From Kiloniella laminariae (lineage in GTDB: Bacteria; Pseudomonadota; Alphaproteobacteria; Kiloniellales; Kiloniellaceae), in contig NZ_JAPWGY010000002.1 in assembly GCF_027214005.1 (NCBI RefSeq), positions 521,860 through 585,859 on the forward strand: a DNA stretch of 64,000 nucleotides, given 5' to 3'. The notes under the pieces were generated by a model, which had not been told where the DNA came from, did not search any database, and saw nothing but the letters and a program-made list of their open reading frames with translations. The position numbers and the translations under genes are program-made. Below, piece by piece: positions 43,646-52,743 of this stretch; within the stretch, counting starts at the first letter, position 1, and each line of letters starts with the position of its first letter.

Positions 43646-44047
43646 ATGAAAAGAACGCTGATACTCAATGGCAATCCCATGGAAGAAATTGTTGGATTTG
43701 CCCGCGCTGTCAGAGTTGGTCCCTACATCACCATCGGAGGTACCGCCCCTGTTGACAAGAACGGTAAAACCGTCGGCATCGGGGATGCAAAACGCCAAGC
43801 TGAACAATGCTTTGAAATCATCAGCGACGCGCTTAATCGCGCTGGCTCTGGCTGGAACGATGTCGTAAGAACACGTATCATCCTCACAAATATAGACGAC
43901 TGGAAAGCTGTCATCGACGTGCGTGCCCGATTTTGCAAGGAAGCGAAACCCGTCGATACGATTATGCAGGTTACCCGTTTCGTAAACCCGGAATGGCTTG
44001 TTGAAATAGAAGCAGATGCCGTTGTTGCCGAAGACGGGGAAGCATAA
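43646..44047 (+). CDS. RidA-like protein lacking the catalytic arginine
   Basis: 133 residues from ATG 43646, preceded by GGAG. The fold and core are RidA-like: VGPYITIGGTAPVDKNGKTVGIGDAKRQAEQCFEII, and closing strand LVEIEADAVV. At the usual catalytic position (P-A-R-T) it reads P-V-D-T (KPVDTIMQV), so Arg is replaced by Asp. Such Rid subgroup members do not deaminate imines. It converges with the liv operon. A homopolymer of eight C lies at 43561-43568 in its leader. Confidence 0.85.
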   Translation: MKRTLILNGNPMEEIVGFARAVRVGPYITIGGTAPVDKNGKTVGIGDAKRQAEQCFEIISDALNRAGSGWNDVVRTRIILTNIDDWKAVIDVRARFCKEAKPVDTIMQVTRFVNPEWLVEIEADAVVAEDGEA

Positions 44048-44119
44048 AAGCAGCTTGTCGCTCAATCCAACATCGGTCCATCTAAAGAAAAGCCATCAAA
44101 GCCCCGGGAACCATTTTTC

Positions 44120-44842
44120 CTAGGAAGCCTCTTTTGCCATCCCGAGAAAGGCTTCGATCAGATCCGGGGCGTTTTGTGCCTCTGCTGCCGTTCCTTGCCA
44201 GACAGATTGCCCTGATTCCAGCACGCAGACATGATCTGCGACTTCCAGCGCTCTTTTGGTGTTTTGTTCGACCAGCAGAATTGTCACCCCCTGGCTCTTG
44301 AGATGGTTAATGGCGTGGTAACAGACATCAACCATCTTGGGCATCAACCCCAGAGAGACCTCGTCAATCATCAACAGGCGAGGCTCCGCCATCATTGCCC
44401 GCCCCATGGCGAGCATCTGCTGTTCCCCCCCGGAAAGTGTGCTGGCCGGTTGCTTCAGGCGTTCCGTCAAGCGGGGGAAAAGCGTAAAGACAATCTCTCT
44501 GTTTACGGCTTCGCGTTCCCGGGACAGGCTGTAACCGCCAACAGTAAGGTTCTCTTCAATCGTCAGATCAGGGAACAGCCGTCGTCCTTCCGGGGCCACG
44601 GCGATACCCAGCCTTACCCGTTCTCTCGCCGACAGGCTTGAGATATCGGTACCGTCAAACCTGATTGCGCCGGACATTAGCTGGACATGCCCGGCAATGC
44701 TCATGATCGTGCTGGATTTCCCGGCACCGTTCGGCCCCAGCAGGGCAAAGATTTCCCCTTGCTCAATAGTCAGGGAGAGGTCATGAACCGCGTGAAAAGC
44801 ACCATATCCACAGTCCATATTCTCAAGCTGCAACATGGTCAT
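44120..44842 (-). CDS. livF: Branched-chain amino acid ABC transporter, ATP-binding protein (LivF type)
   Basis: 240 residues from ATG 44842 (ATG 44836 is an alternative). Walker A GPNGAGKSST, signature STLSGGEQQMLAMGRAMM, and Walker B LLMIDEVSLGLMP, with the LivF-type IAVAPEGRRLFPDLTIEENL. It is the last gene of livJ-H-M-G-F. It overlaps the livG end by about 20 bases. Substrate class (branched-chain amino acids or other amides) is by family only. Confidence 0.9.
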   Translation of the reverse strand: MTMLQLENMDCGYGAFHAVHDLSLTIEQGEIFALLGPNGAGKSSTIMSIAGHVQLMSGAIRFDGTDISSLSARERVRLGIAVAPEGRRLFPDLTIEENLTVGGYSLSREREAVNREIVFTLFPRLTERLKQPASTLSGGEQQMLAMGRAMMAEPRLLMIDEVSLGLMPKMVDVCYHAINHLKSQGVTILLVEQNTKRALEVADHVCVLESGQSVWQGTAAEAQNAPDLIEAFLGMAKEAS

Positions 44843-45587
44843 TTCCCTCTCCCAGATAAGCCGCGCGGACAACAGCAGTGTTCATTACCGTTTCAGGATC
44901 ACCTTCGCCGATTTTGTTTCCATTATCCTGAACAATCAGACGCGAGCAAATACGCATGACTTCCCCCAGATTGTGCTCGATCAGGATAATGCTCTGCCCC
45001 GCCCGGTTCAGCGCAACAATCATATCGGCGAGCTTATGAGCCTCGGCATGGTTAAGTCCGGCCAGCGGCTCGTCCAGCAGCAGCAGGCTCGGCTTCAATG
45101 CCAGGGCACGCGCAACTTCCAGTCTTTTCAGATACCCAAGGGGCAGATTCGAAGGGTCGGCATCTGCAGCATCGGCAATTCCGACCTGGGCCAGAAGCTG
45201 TGCTGCCTGCTCTTTTTCCCGATCTCTTTTTATCCGGAATAACGCAGAAAAGGGGGACGCTGTATGTCGAGCGCCTGCAGCCAGGGCAACATTTTCCAGT
45301 ACCGTCATATTTCGAAAAGGCTTGACCAGCTGTTGAGAAAAACCAAGACCCAGACGCACACGTTGATGTACCGGTAATGTCGTCAGATTTTTGCCCAAGA
45401 GACGGATTTCTCCCTCTGTTGGCGTCACAACTCCGGTGATCGCGCGCATCATTGTGGTCTTTCCTGCCCCGTTGGGGCCGATAAACCCAAGCAGTTCTCC
45501 CTTGTTCAGTGAGAAAGAAACCCCATTCACCGCTGTTACCCCCCCGAACCGGACGGTGACCGCAGAAACATCAAGAAGCATTGTCAT
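44823..45587 (-). CDS. livG: Branched-chain amino acid ABC transporter, ATP-binding protein (LivG type)
   Basis: 254 residues. Walker A GPNGAGKTTMM, signature NLPLGYLKRLEVARAL (LivG-type, without classic LSGGQ), and Walker B LLLLDEPLAGLNH. LSFSQQLVKPFRNMTVLENV-like region (LGFSQQLVKPF) marks the Q-loop. Overlaps livM by four bases. Confidence 0.9.
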   Translation of the reverse strand: MTMLLDVSAVTVRFGGVTAVNGVSFSLNKGELLGFIGPNGAGKTTMMRAITGVVTPTEGEIRLLGKNLTTLPVHQRVRLGLGFSQQLVKPFRNMTVLENVALAAGARHTASPFSALFRIKRDREKEQAAQLLAQVGIADAADADPSNLPLGYLKRLEVARALALKPSLLLLDEPLAGLNHAEAHKLADMIVALNRAGQSIILIEHNLGEVMRICSRLIVQDNGNKIGEGDPETVMNTAVVRAAYLGEGNDHVAA

Positions 45588-46456
45588 GACCTCGCCCCCT
45601 TGGCTTTTGAGGGGATTATACGACGTGCCAACCCGGCCATGCCCCCTGGGCTAAAACGCATCATTGCAAACAGCAAACCGCCGTAGAGCAACAATTTGTA
45701 TTCATCAAAAAATTGAATCCAGAGTGGCAGCACGCTGAGCAGCGCCGCAGCAAAAATCACACCCGGAACAGATCCTATTCCCCCAATCACGACCATCGCC
45801 AGCACTGTAATGGATTCCACAAAACCAAAACTTTCTGGGTCAATAAAGCGGACATTATGCGCATAGAGCGCTCCCGCCAGTCCCGCCAGCGCCGTTCCCA
45901 TGGCAAAGGCGGCCAGCTTGTACCGGGACACGTCCAGCCCGATAACTTTGGCAGTATCTTCATCCGAGGCGATCGCATCAAAAGAATAACCCATCCATGA
46001 TCGCTTGAGATGCAGGCTAAACAAAATTGTCAGTACAACACACAGCATGACAAAAAGCATAAAGCCCGGCTTGCCAAAGCCCGAGGCCGGTATACCCGAG
46101 ACCCCCATTTCACCACCGACAAAATCCATCTGACGCGTGATTCCAACAAAAAGAAACCCGACCCCCATTGTCGTGATCGCCAGAAAATCATGCCGTACGC
46201 GCAGCGAGGCAAAACCGACAACAATCCCGACCAGCCCTGCCAGAATAACCGCCCCCAGCAAACCAACACCAATGGGGAACCCTGCCTTGGTCAGAAGTGC
46301 CGAAGTATAGGCACCAATACCATAGAATGCAGCATGCCCCAGACTGATCTGGCCGCAGAATCCTGTAATAAGGTTCAGGCTGAGGGCAAAAATTACCGCA
46401 ATGCCCATTGCCGTAATCACACTGATTTCATAAGCACCAAGTCCCAGCATGATCAC
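45584..46456 (-). CDS. livM: Branched-chain amino acid ABC transporter permease (LivM type)
   Basis: 290 residues with eight to nine membrane segments. LNLITGFCGQISLGHAAFYGIGAYTSALL is the LivM start pattern, and ASDEDTAKVIGLDVSRYKLAAFAMGTALAGLAGAL follows. Overlaps livH and livG by four bases each, so the unit is translationally coupled. Confidence 0.9.
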   Translation of the reverse strand: MIMLGLGAYEISVITAMGIAVIFALSLNLITGFCGQISLGHAAFYGIGAYTSALLTKAGFPIGVGLLGAVILAGLVGIVVGFASLRVRHDFLAITTMGVGFLFVGITRQMDFVGGEMGVSGIPASGFGKPGFMLFVMLCVVLTILFSLHLKRSWMGYSFDAIASDEDTAKVIGLDVSRYKLAAFAMGTALAGLAGALYAHNVRFIDPESFGFVESITVLAMVVIGGIGSVPGVIFAAALLSVLPLWIQFFDEYKLLLYGGLLFAMMRFSPGGMAGLARRIIPSKAKGARS

Positions 46457-47313
46457 GCCCTCCCGAACAGACCCTGAGGGCGAACCATCAGGACCAGAAT
46501 AAGGAAGGCAAAGGCAATTGCATCGCGATCCAGGAATTTACCAAGATATATTGTGCCAAAGGCCTCAATCACCCCCAGCGCCAACGCCGCAACAAGCGTC
46601 CCTCTGACATCCCCCAGTCCCCTCAGAACAATAATTGCCAGCGCCTTGTAACTGGGAACACTGCCCATGGTTGGCTCGACCATGTTGTTCAGCAGGGCCA
46701 CCATTACACCGGCAGATGCGGCAAAAGCAGATCCGATAAAAAAGTTCAGATAGCGAACCTTGATAATATCAATTCCGAAGGACTCGGCCATGGCTGGGTC
46801 AGTGACCGTTGCCCGCCACGCAGTGCCAAAACGGGTCTTCCCCGAAAACACCGCCAAAGCCCCGACCAGAAGCAGTGTCCCTGCAGCGGTTGCAACTTCC
46901 CCCAGTCGCAACGTCACCCCGAACATCTGGACAACATCCTGCAAAGGCGGGTTTTCAAAAGAGATCCCGTAGGGCCCAAAGACCAGACGATAAATCTCTT
47001 CCATGGCGATAAACAAACCGATCGAAGCAATCAGAGCCACATAGGGCGGTTTGTCCAGGATCGGTTGATAACAGAGGCGATAAATCGCCATTCCCACGAT
47101 CCCTACTGTCACCATGGCCACCAGCAATGCCAGCAACAGGCTGCCCGTTGCGTTGGTTACGAGCACGCCAACATAGCCGCCAAGGGTAAAGAGCCCCGCA
47201 TGCGCAACGTGGAGAATGCGCAACAGTCCATAGACTAGGGTAAGACCGACAGCGACCAGCGCATAGATACTACCCTGCACCAGGCCTTGGGCCAGCAGTT
47301 CGACATATAACAT
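46453..47313 (-). CDS. livH: Branched-chain amino acid ABC transporter permease (LivH type)
   Basis: 286 residues. QGSIYALVAVGLTLVYGLLRILHVAHAGLFTLGGYV is the LivH opening; SFGIDIIKVRYLNFFIGSAFAASAGVM follows in the second half. It forms the inner-membrane channel with LivM. Confidence 0.9.
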   Translation of the reverse strand: MLYVELLAQGLVQGSIYALVAVGLTLVYGLLRILHVAHAGLFTLGGYVGVLVTNATGSLLLALLVAMVTVGIVGMAIYRLCYQPILDKPPYVALIASIGLFIAMEEIYRLVFGPYGISFENPPLQDVVQMFGVTLRLGEVATAAGTLLLVGALAVFSGKTRFGTAWRATVTDPAMAESFGIDIIKVRYLNFFIGSAFAASAGVMVALLNNMVEPTMGSVPSYKALAIIVLRGLGDVRGTLVAALALGVIEAFGTIYLGKFLDRDAIAFAFLILVLMVRPQGLFGRA

Positions 47314-47364
47314 CAGGTAAATTTCCAGTTAGGATCGTGGAAAGTGATGGATCAGCAAACCGGC

Positions 47365-48513
47365 CTATTCTTCAGGCGGGGCCAGCAAGTCCTTGTCATC
47401 AATAACCGCAAAGTGATGCCAAGCGCCGTCCTTCACGATCTGGATCTGGACATCTTTTTTCACTTCCCCCAGGCCGTTAAAGGAAATTGTTCCCGTTGAT
47501 GCGACCAGATTGGTTTGTGCAATAGCATCACGGATCGCCGCCCGGTCTGTTGTTCCAGCCTTGCGCATGGCTTCAATCACGACTTTCGCTGCTGTATGTC
47601 CCGATGCCGCTACCATGTCAGCGTTATAGCCGGCCTTCTTTTCAAACGCCTTAATAAATTCTTGGGTTTCCGCAACAGTTGAGTCCCGATCAAGTGAGGT
47701 GGTAATCAGGACACCTTCAGATGTGGGGCCTGCAATCTCGATGAATTTGTCAGAATCATACCCTTCCTGACCGATCACAGGCACATCAATACCTGCTGAA
47801 CGCAACTGGTTGACCAGCGGCCCTGCTGTAAAGAAATAGCCAGAGGCATAGATTGCATCGGGTTGATCTGCTTTTACCTTGGTGACAATCGGTCCGAACT
47901 GACGATCCTTGATCGAATATTCATACTCACTGATGATCTCAATCCCATAATCAGCGGCTTTTTCCTTGAAGCCGGCGGCAAGAGACTGGCCAAAATCATT
48001 CTGAAGGGTAATAACGACAACACGTTTTTTACCCAGCATTTCACCAATCAGTTTTGCACCGGCACGCCCTTGAACCTCACCAACAAAAGATGTCCGGAAA
48101 ACATAATCGCCTGATTTTGTAATATCCGGGTGTACAGCATAGGCAGAAACATAAGGCACCCCTTCAGACTGGAAAATGCCCGCTGCAGCGCGGGTCGAGC
48201 CTGAATAACTGCCAGAGATCGCGACAACAACCTCATCCTGACTGATCAATCTGTTGGCAATTGGAACAGCTTCTTTTGGGGAAGCCAGATCATCATATTG
48301 AATCAATTCAATCTGGGTTCCATTGATTCCACCTTCCGCATTCGCCTGCTCAATCGCCAGCTCAGCCCCCAGTAAGGCAGATTTGCCATCAGCAGCAGCA
48401 AACCCCGTTAAAGGCACATTCATGCCAATTTTTACGGTATCGGCCAGTACAGCCGTAGAAATCAAAGATCCTGTGATGGCAAGAGCTGCCATCATTTGCT
48501 TTGTTATAGACAT
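47365..48513 (-). CDS. livJ: Branched-chain amino acid ABC transporter substrate-binding protein (LivJ/K type)
   Basis: 382 residues from ATG 48513, with GGGGAAG upstream. Signal peptide ending AVLA, then TVKIGMNVPLTGFAAADGKSALLGAELAIEQANAEGG, the Peripla_BP_6 start. VVAISGSYSGSTRAAAGIFQSEGVPYVS and GQEGYDSDKFIEIAG follow. It leads the liv operon and may bind an amino acid, an amide or urea. Confidence 0.9.
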   Translation of the reverse strand: MSITKQMMAALAITGSLISTAVLADTVKIGMNVPLTGFAAADGKSALLGAELAIEQANAEGGINGTQIELIQYDDLASPKEAVPIANRLISQDEVVVAISGSYSGSTRAAAGIFQSEGVPYVSAYAVHPDITKSGDYVFRTSFVGEVQGRAGAKLIGEMLGKKRVVVITLQNDFGQSLAAGFKEKAADYGIEIISEYEYSIKDRQFGPIVTKVKADQPDAIYASGYFFTAGPLVNQLRSAGIDVPVIGQEGYDSDKFIEIAGPTSEGVLITTSLDRDSTVAETQEFIKAFEKKAGYNADMVAASGHTAAKVVIEAMRKAGTTDRAAIRDAIAQTNLVASTGTISFNGLGEVKKDVQIQIVKDGAWHHFAVIDDKDLLAPPEE

Positions 48514-48770
48514 TATTTCACTTCCCCGTTCAATATGTATATACAAGTTTAAGGGGGAGGAGTTTTTTCAGTCAAGGAGAAAGAATCTCTACAACGCACA
48601 ATTTTCTAACAATCAGTCGAAATTATTTTGAATAAAATGACTTGTGCTGGCGAATAATTGTAATTTAAAGCACAGATCTTCATTTCAACAAGCTTGGTTA
48701 ATTCGAGTTCCAGACAAAAAGAAATCGCACCTGAGTAGATATTTCCTCAAGCCCCAATTATGGGTTGAAT

Positions 48771-49541
48771 TTAATTAATCGGGGTGATTGATCTCAAAAA
48801 AACTTTGGTCTCGTTATCCATGGCAAAGTCTTCCAGTCTTAGGTCCGTAATAAATTTGCTATTCTGCGAAATAAAATTCTTCGGAACAATATTCGCGGAA
48901 TGAATAAGCCCTAAAAACACTCTTTTGGTCATGGGGTGCTGAACGAGCGGTATTTTAAAATGCCTCGTGAAAGCCATCTCTTCACCGGTCGCCTTCGCAT
49001 CATCATAAGAAGTGTGCTTCAATAAATCAGTTTTATAGCCCAGCAGGTTGTTACAGCTATGATAAGGGCCAAATGGACGGTTAAAAAACAGGATGCGATC
49101 CTCACCCGCGACATAGTAGTGAATTGCAGACCCCCCAGCCATCGGGAAATCAGAATTCATCAAAAGATCAACCATCTCCCGTACATAGCTTTCCCCGTAC
49201 CAATCATCATCATCCATAGCACAGATAATATCGGCCCCGATCTCCAGAGCCATATTATTTAACAGGTTTCGTTTGCGCCCAATGCGAAGTTTCCCGGGAT
49301 GATGTTTATACTGTATCTGAGGCGACGCCATGAGGGATGCGTGAAACAGAGTACTTGGCCTTTGTTTGCTGTCATCCAAAACACACCAGAACAGGTTTTC
49401 CGGATAGGGATAATCCTGAGCGCGAAAATAACGATAGGTTTGTTGAAGAAACTTCATTCGATCACAGGTGGGGGTTACGACCACAACCCGGATCTCACTC
49501 AGCGGCTTCTGAATGATAAATTTTAGATCACTCTGCTCCAA
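48771..49541 (-). CDS. Family 2 glycosyltransferase
   Basis: 256 residues. VVVVTPTCDRMKFLQQTYRYF opens the GT-A fold; the metal-binding acidic motif is AMDDDDWYGESYV. No membrane segment. The C-terminal part (ATGEEMAFTRHF) supplies the acceptor side. Lower GC than the neighbours, with an AT-rich gap of about 260 bases on the 5' side of the liv promoter. It may add sugar to a surface glycan. It is unlinked to other polysaccharide genes, which suggests a transferred or orphan gene. Confidence 0.82.
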   Translation of the reverse strand: MEQSDLKFIIQKPLSEIRVVVVTPTCDRMKFLQQTYRYFRAQDYPYPENLFWCVLDDSKQRPSTLFHASLMASPQIQYKHHPGKLRIGRKRNLLNNMALEIGADIICAMDDDDWYGESYVREMVDLLMNSDFPMAGGSAIHYYVAGEDRILFFNRPFGPYHSCNNLLGYKTDLLKHTSYDDAKATGEEMAFTRHFKIPLVQHPMTKRVFLGLIHSANIVPKNFISQNSKFITDLRLEDFAMDNETKVFLRSITPIN

Positions 49542-49670
49542 TGAAATTCCCCCTGTTAAAGAGTGGATAGTGTCTTAATCAGCCCACTCCTGAGGTGGAT
49601 AAACTAAACTATAGAGCGCAAAAAGGCCCAGGAGAAGTGGCCTTTTCACGACATTTCTTAAGCTGTTTAC

Positions 49671-50405
49671 CTATTTAGACTGCCTCAGGCGATACCAGAA
49701 GGAAAACAGATAGAAGAACAGGAAGCAGGCGACATAAAACTCGCTCAGTTCATTAAAATCCATGTCAAAATATTGCAGTTCTCCAAGATCTGTCCATTTC
49801 TGGAAAGTCTGCTTTAACAATCGACTAGCTAAACAATAAAGTGTCACCGGCAAACCAACAACTGTCGGGAAAAGCCAGTAAAGATCACTACCGACAACTG
49901 GTTTACGCAGGAAGCCAAACCGAATAATCAAGGGGATGATGATTGTTCCGATAGCCATTCCGATCATGATAATCGTTTTAATCGTCGAATCATGCCCATT
50001 CAGGGTGTTATGAAAATTCGTTTCATTGTGGTCATTGATTGCAGCCAGACCTTCTGGGGTAGCCCACTGAAACCAGTGCTGCCCCCAACTGGCTTCCTCT
50101 CCTGCCGCAATAAAGACAGCGACCGTACAGAGTAATAACCAATGGCCAAGATACTTGGAGGGCAGACTTTCTCTTTTTAACCAGGAGAGACTCCCGAAAA
50201 CCACGGCTGCAACCAACACAACAAATGCGGCATTTTCGACGATACCCCGTCGTTCCCCTTCAAAATAGTGTTCGTATTCAGTCCAATCGGGAAAAATCGT
50301 TCTCCCAATCACCATGATGACAACCATTAATAATGGAAGCCATAACCAATAAAGACTGGGGAAATCTCTCAGACCAGCCGTCTTGTTTTGAGAAATATCT
50401 GTCAC
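49671..50405 (-). CDS. Polytopic membrane protein of unknown function (EExSWGQ family)
   Basis: 244 residues from GTG 50405, preceded by GAGG; an upstream TTG start would add 33 residues without a ribosome site. About six membrane segments. The centre has GEEASWGQHWFQWATPEG followed by NDHNETNFHNT, a conserved pattern I recall from uncharacterised bacterial membrane proteins (EExSWGQ...NxHN). The acidic-histidine motif near the membrane suggests a metal- or substrate-binding site. No function can be assigned. Lower GC region shared with the GT2 gene. Confidence 0.7.
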   Translation of the reverse strand: MTDISQNKTAGLRDFPSLYWLWLPLLMVVIMVIGRTIFPDWTEYEHYFEGERRGIVENAAFVVLVAAVVFGSLSWLKRESLPSKYLGHWLLLCTVAVFIAAGEEASWGQHWFQWATPEGLAAINDHNETNFHNTLNGHDSTIKTIIMIGMAIGTIIIPLIIRFGFLRKPVVGSDLYWLFPTVVGLPVTLYCLASRLLKQTFQKWTDLGELQYFDMDFNELSEFYVACFLFFYLFSFWYRLRQSK

Positions 50406-50710
50406 ATCCGCCTCGAGTTGTTTTCTGATTATTGTAAACTGAGATTTTCTGGACAGGGATATATCACAAGCAGAAGCAAGATGAAACGAGGCTCTTCTTT
50501 CCAAGAACCATCAGTAAAGAAAGAGGAATCCCATCCTAGGATCTCGATTTAGGCTCTCCCATTTCAACAAAAATCATTATGGAGGTTGACAGAAAGCAGC
50601 AACTTCGCTTGTTTCACCCTGAAACATGCGATCAGTTAAAACTGCGGCAGATCCTGTGTGCAGAGCCTGTACGCAGATCTTGTGCAATGTCCTAAAGGAA
50701 CCGAGGCACC
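50406..50710. other. Intergenic region before purB
   Basis: About 300 bases holding divergent promoters for the membrane protein and purB. I see no gene and no convincing PurR-type site. Confidence 0.4.
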
Positions 50711-52102
50711 ATGATCCCCCGTTACAGCCGTCCGGAAATGACCACCATCTGGGAACCGGAAAACAAATTCCGTATCTGGTTCGAAATTGAAGCTCACGCT
50801 TGCGATGCACAGGCCGAACTCGGGGTCATCCCGAAAGAAGCCGCAGCAGTCGTCTGGGCAAAAGGGCAGAAGCCCTACACCCAGGAACGTATTGCCCGGA
50901 TCGATGAGATCGAGATGGAAGTCAAGCATGACGTCATCGCTTTTCTCACTGAACTGGCCGAACACGTCGGCGATGAAGCCCGTTTTGTCCATCAGGGGAT
51001 GACCTCTTCCGATGTACTCGACACCTGCCTCTCGGTCCAGATGTCCCAGGCTGCTGATCTGCTTCTTGCCGACCTGGACCGTCTTCTTGCTGCCCTGAAA
51101 AAACGCGCTGAAGAAACCAAATACATGGTCTGCATCGGTCGCTCGCACGGTATCCACGCCGAGCCGGTGACGATGGGACTGAAATTTGCCCGTTTCTATG
51201 CTGAGATGCTGCGGAACAAAAAACGCCTGCAGCTCGCCCGTGAAGAAATTGCTACCTGTGCGATTTCCGGTGCCGTCGGCACTTTTGCCAACGTTGATCC
51301 GCAAGTAGAAGAGCATGTCGCCGAGAAAATGGGTCTGACACCAGAACCCATCTCCACCCAAGTTATCCCGCGTGACCGCCATGCAAATTATTTTGCGACA
51401 CTCGGGATCATTGCCTCTTCTGTGGAAAATATCGCGACTGAAATTCGCCATTTGCAGCGCACCGAAGTCCGGGAAGCCCAGGAATATTTTGCACCTGGGC
51501 AAAAGGGCTCCTCTGCCATGCCGCACAAGCGCAACCCGATCCTGACAGAAAACCTGACAGGACTGGCCCGGATTGTCCGTTCCGCAGTTACACCTGCTCT
51601 GGAAAACGTCGCCCTGTGGCACGAGCGGGATATTTCCCACTCTTCCGTCGAACGGATGATTGGACCAGATGCGACAATCACTCTGGACTTCGCCCTGAAT
51701 CGCCTGGCTGGCACGATAGAGAAGCTGGTTGTCTATCCCCAGAACATGCTCGATCACCTGAACAATTTTGGTGGTATCCATGATGCCCAGCGTGTTCTGC
51801 TCTATCTCACACAGAACAACGTCAGCCGTGAAGAGGCTTATCGTATTGTGCAGCGCAACGCCATGCGGGTATGGAAAAGCTATGGCATTGACCCGGACAA
51901 TCCCGATAGCCCCGCTGAGCTGGACGCTGTGGAAAAAGAAGCCCAGAGCCACGACAACCGTTTCTTCTTCTTTATGTCCAAAGATGACGGCCTGACCAAA
52001 ATTCTCCCGGTTGAGAAATTGACTGCCTTGCTCGAGGAAGATTCAATCAGCTATCACACCAAAAATATCGACCGGATCTTCAAGCGCATTTTCACGCACT
52101 AG
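50711..52102 (+). CDS. purB: Adenylosuccinate lyase
   Basis: 463 residues after an AAAGGAACCGAGG ribosome site. It performs two purine-pathway steps (SAICAR to AICAR, adenylosuccinate to AMP). Signature SSAMPHKRNPI is intact; the catalytic His is in GRSHGIHAEPVTMG and MTSSDVLDT carries a substrate-binding motif. It is the compact bacterial type of about 430-460 residues. Ends before a long hairpin. Other pur genes lie 2-6 kb on. Confidence 0.96.
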   Translation: MIPRYSRPEMTTIWEPENKFRIWFEIEAHACDAQAELGVIPKEAAAVVWAKGQKPYTQERIARIDEIEMEVKHDVIAFLTELAEHVGDEARFVHQGMTSSDVLDTCLSVQMSQAADLLLADLDRLLAALKKRAEETKYMVCIGRSHGIHAEPVTMGLKFARFYAEMLRNKKRLQLAREEIATCAISGAVGTFANVDPQVEEHVAEKMGLTPEPISTQVIPRDRHANYFATLGIIASSVENIATEIRHLQRTEVREAQEYFAPGQKGSSAMPHKRNPILTENLTGLARIVRSAVTPALENVALWHERDISHSSVERMIGPDATITLDFALNRLAGTIEKLVVYPQNMLDHLNNFGGIHDAQRVLLYLTQNNVSREEAYRIVQRNAMRVWKSYGIDPDNPDSPAELDAVEKEAQSHDNRFFFFMSKDDGLTKILPVEKLTALLEEDSISYHTKNIDRIFKRIFTH

Positions 52103-52108
52103 AAAGCC

Positions 52109-52172
52109 AGACGAACCCCCAATACAAAACAGGCTCCGGAAACGGGGCCTGTTTTGTATTGGGGGTTCGTCT
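52109..52172. terminator. Long near-perfect bidirectional hairpin between purB and the zeta gene
   Basis: A 28-base arm (from GACGAACCCCCAATAC to AGGCTCC) pairs with its complement around GGAAACG. One G-T pair breaks perfection. It is longer than a usual terminator and serves two convergent genes. Confidence 0.85.
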
Positions 52173-52193
52173 GAATAGTTTAAAAGACCAGCG

Positions 52194-52517
52194 TCATTCG
52201 TTTCTGATCTGGTAATCGGCTTCAGCCATCAGTTCATGAATGGTACGCTCGATCTGATGGGCAGATTTTTGTACACCCCGATGGGAAAAATCTGACAGTA
52301 TCCTGTGATGAATCTGCTGCCAGCCCGTGTCCTTGATGTGCAGACCAACAAGCTCTTCAGCGTATTTGTGGGCCTCGCCATTTTTTAGCCCCAGAAGCTC
52401 CGCGGCCCATAAACCCACCAGGTGGTTTCGGCGCGCCTTCGCCTTGAATTGCAGCTCCAGATCGTGCTGGAATTTGTTTTCGTGCGCTTTTTCCAGTTCA
52501 TTAAATGCTGTCGTCAT
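52194..52517 (-). CDS. DUF1476 protein, ATPase inhibitor zeta-like, copy 1
   Basis: 107 residues from ATG 52517. The zeta family pattern is clear: LEKAHENKFQHDLELQFKAKARRNHLVGLWAAELLGLKNG, followed by a helical bundle ending IERTIHELMAEADYQIRN. Zeta is the natural inhibitor of the F1F0-ATPase in alphaproteobacteria (Paracoccus type) and acts through its N-terminus. A second copy lies about 230 bases upstream. The middle (WQQIHHRILSDFSHRGVQKS) differs from copy 2 and departs from the usual D-x-D sequence. Confidence 0.82.
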   Translation of the reverse strand: MTTAFNELEKAHENKFQHDLELQFKAKARRNHLVGLWAAELLGLKNGEAHKYAEELVGLHIKDTGWQQIHHRILSDFSHRGVQKSAHQIERTIHELMAEADYQIRNE

Positions 52518-52671
52518 TTTTGCATCCCTTACAGAAGTAACACAACATGCGAGCACTAAAGAGTATGGCAAAAATCCTTTAACAAACCGCTTCCAAAAAG
52601 TTTCCCGATCCCTAACATTTTCTTGGAATTATTTAAAATACATCCATTCAGATGCCCCAAGCCGAGGTAAC

Positions 52672-52705
52672 AAAAAAAGAGACCTGGTATCCCAGATCTC
52701 TTTTC
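52672..52705 (-). terminator. Terminator after zeta copy 2
   Basis: AAAAAGAGAcCTGG pairs with CCAGaTCTCTTTT; a T8 tract follows on the minus strand. It lies 39 bases after copy 2 and separates its mRNA from copy 1. Confidence 0.75.
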
Positions 52706-52743
52706 AGTTCCCTTTGAAAGGGAAAGCGTACAACAGGTAAATC

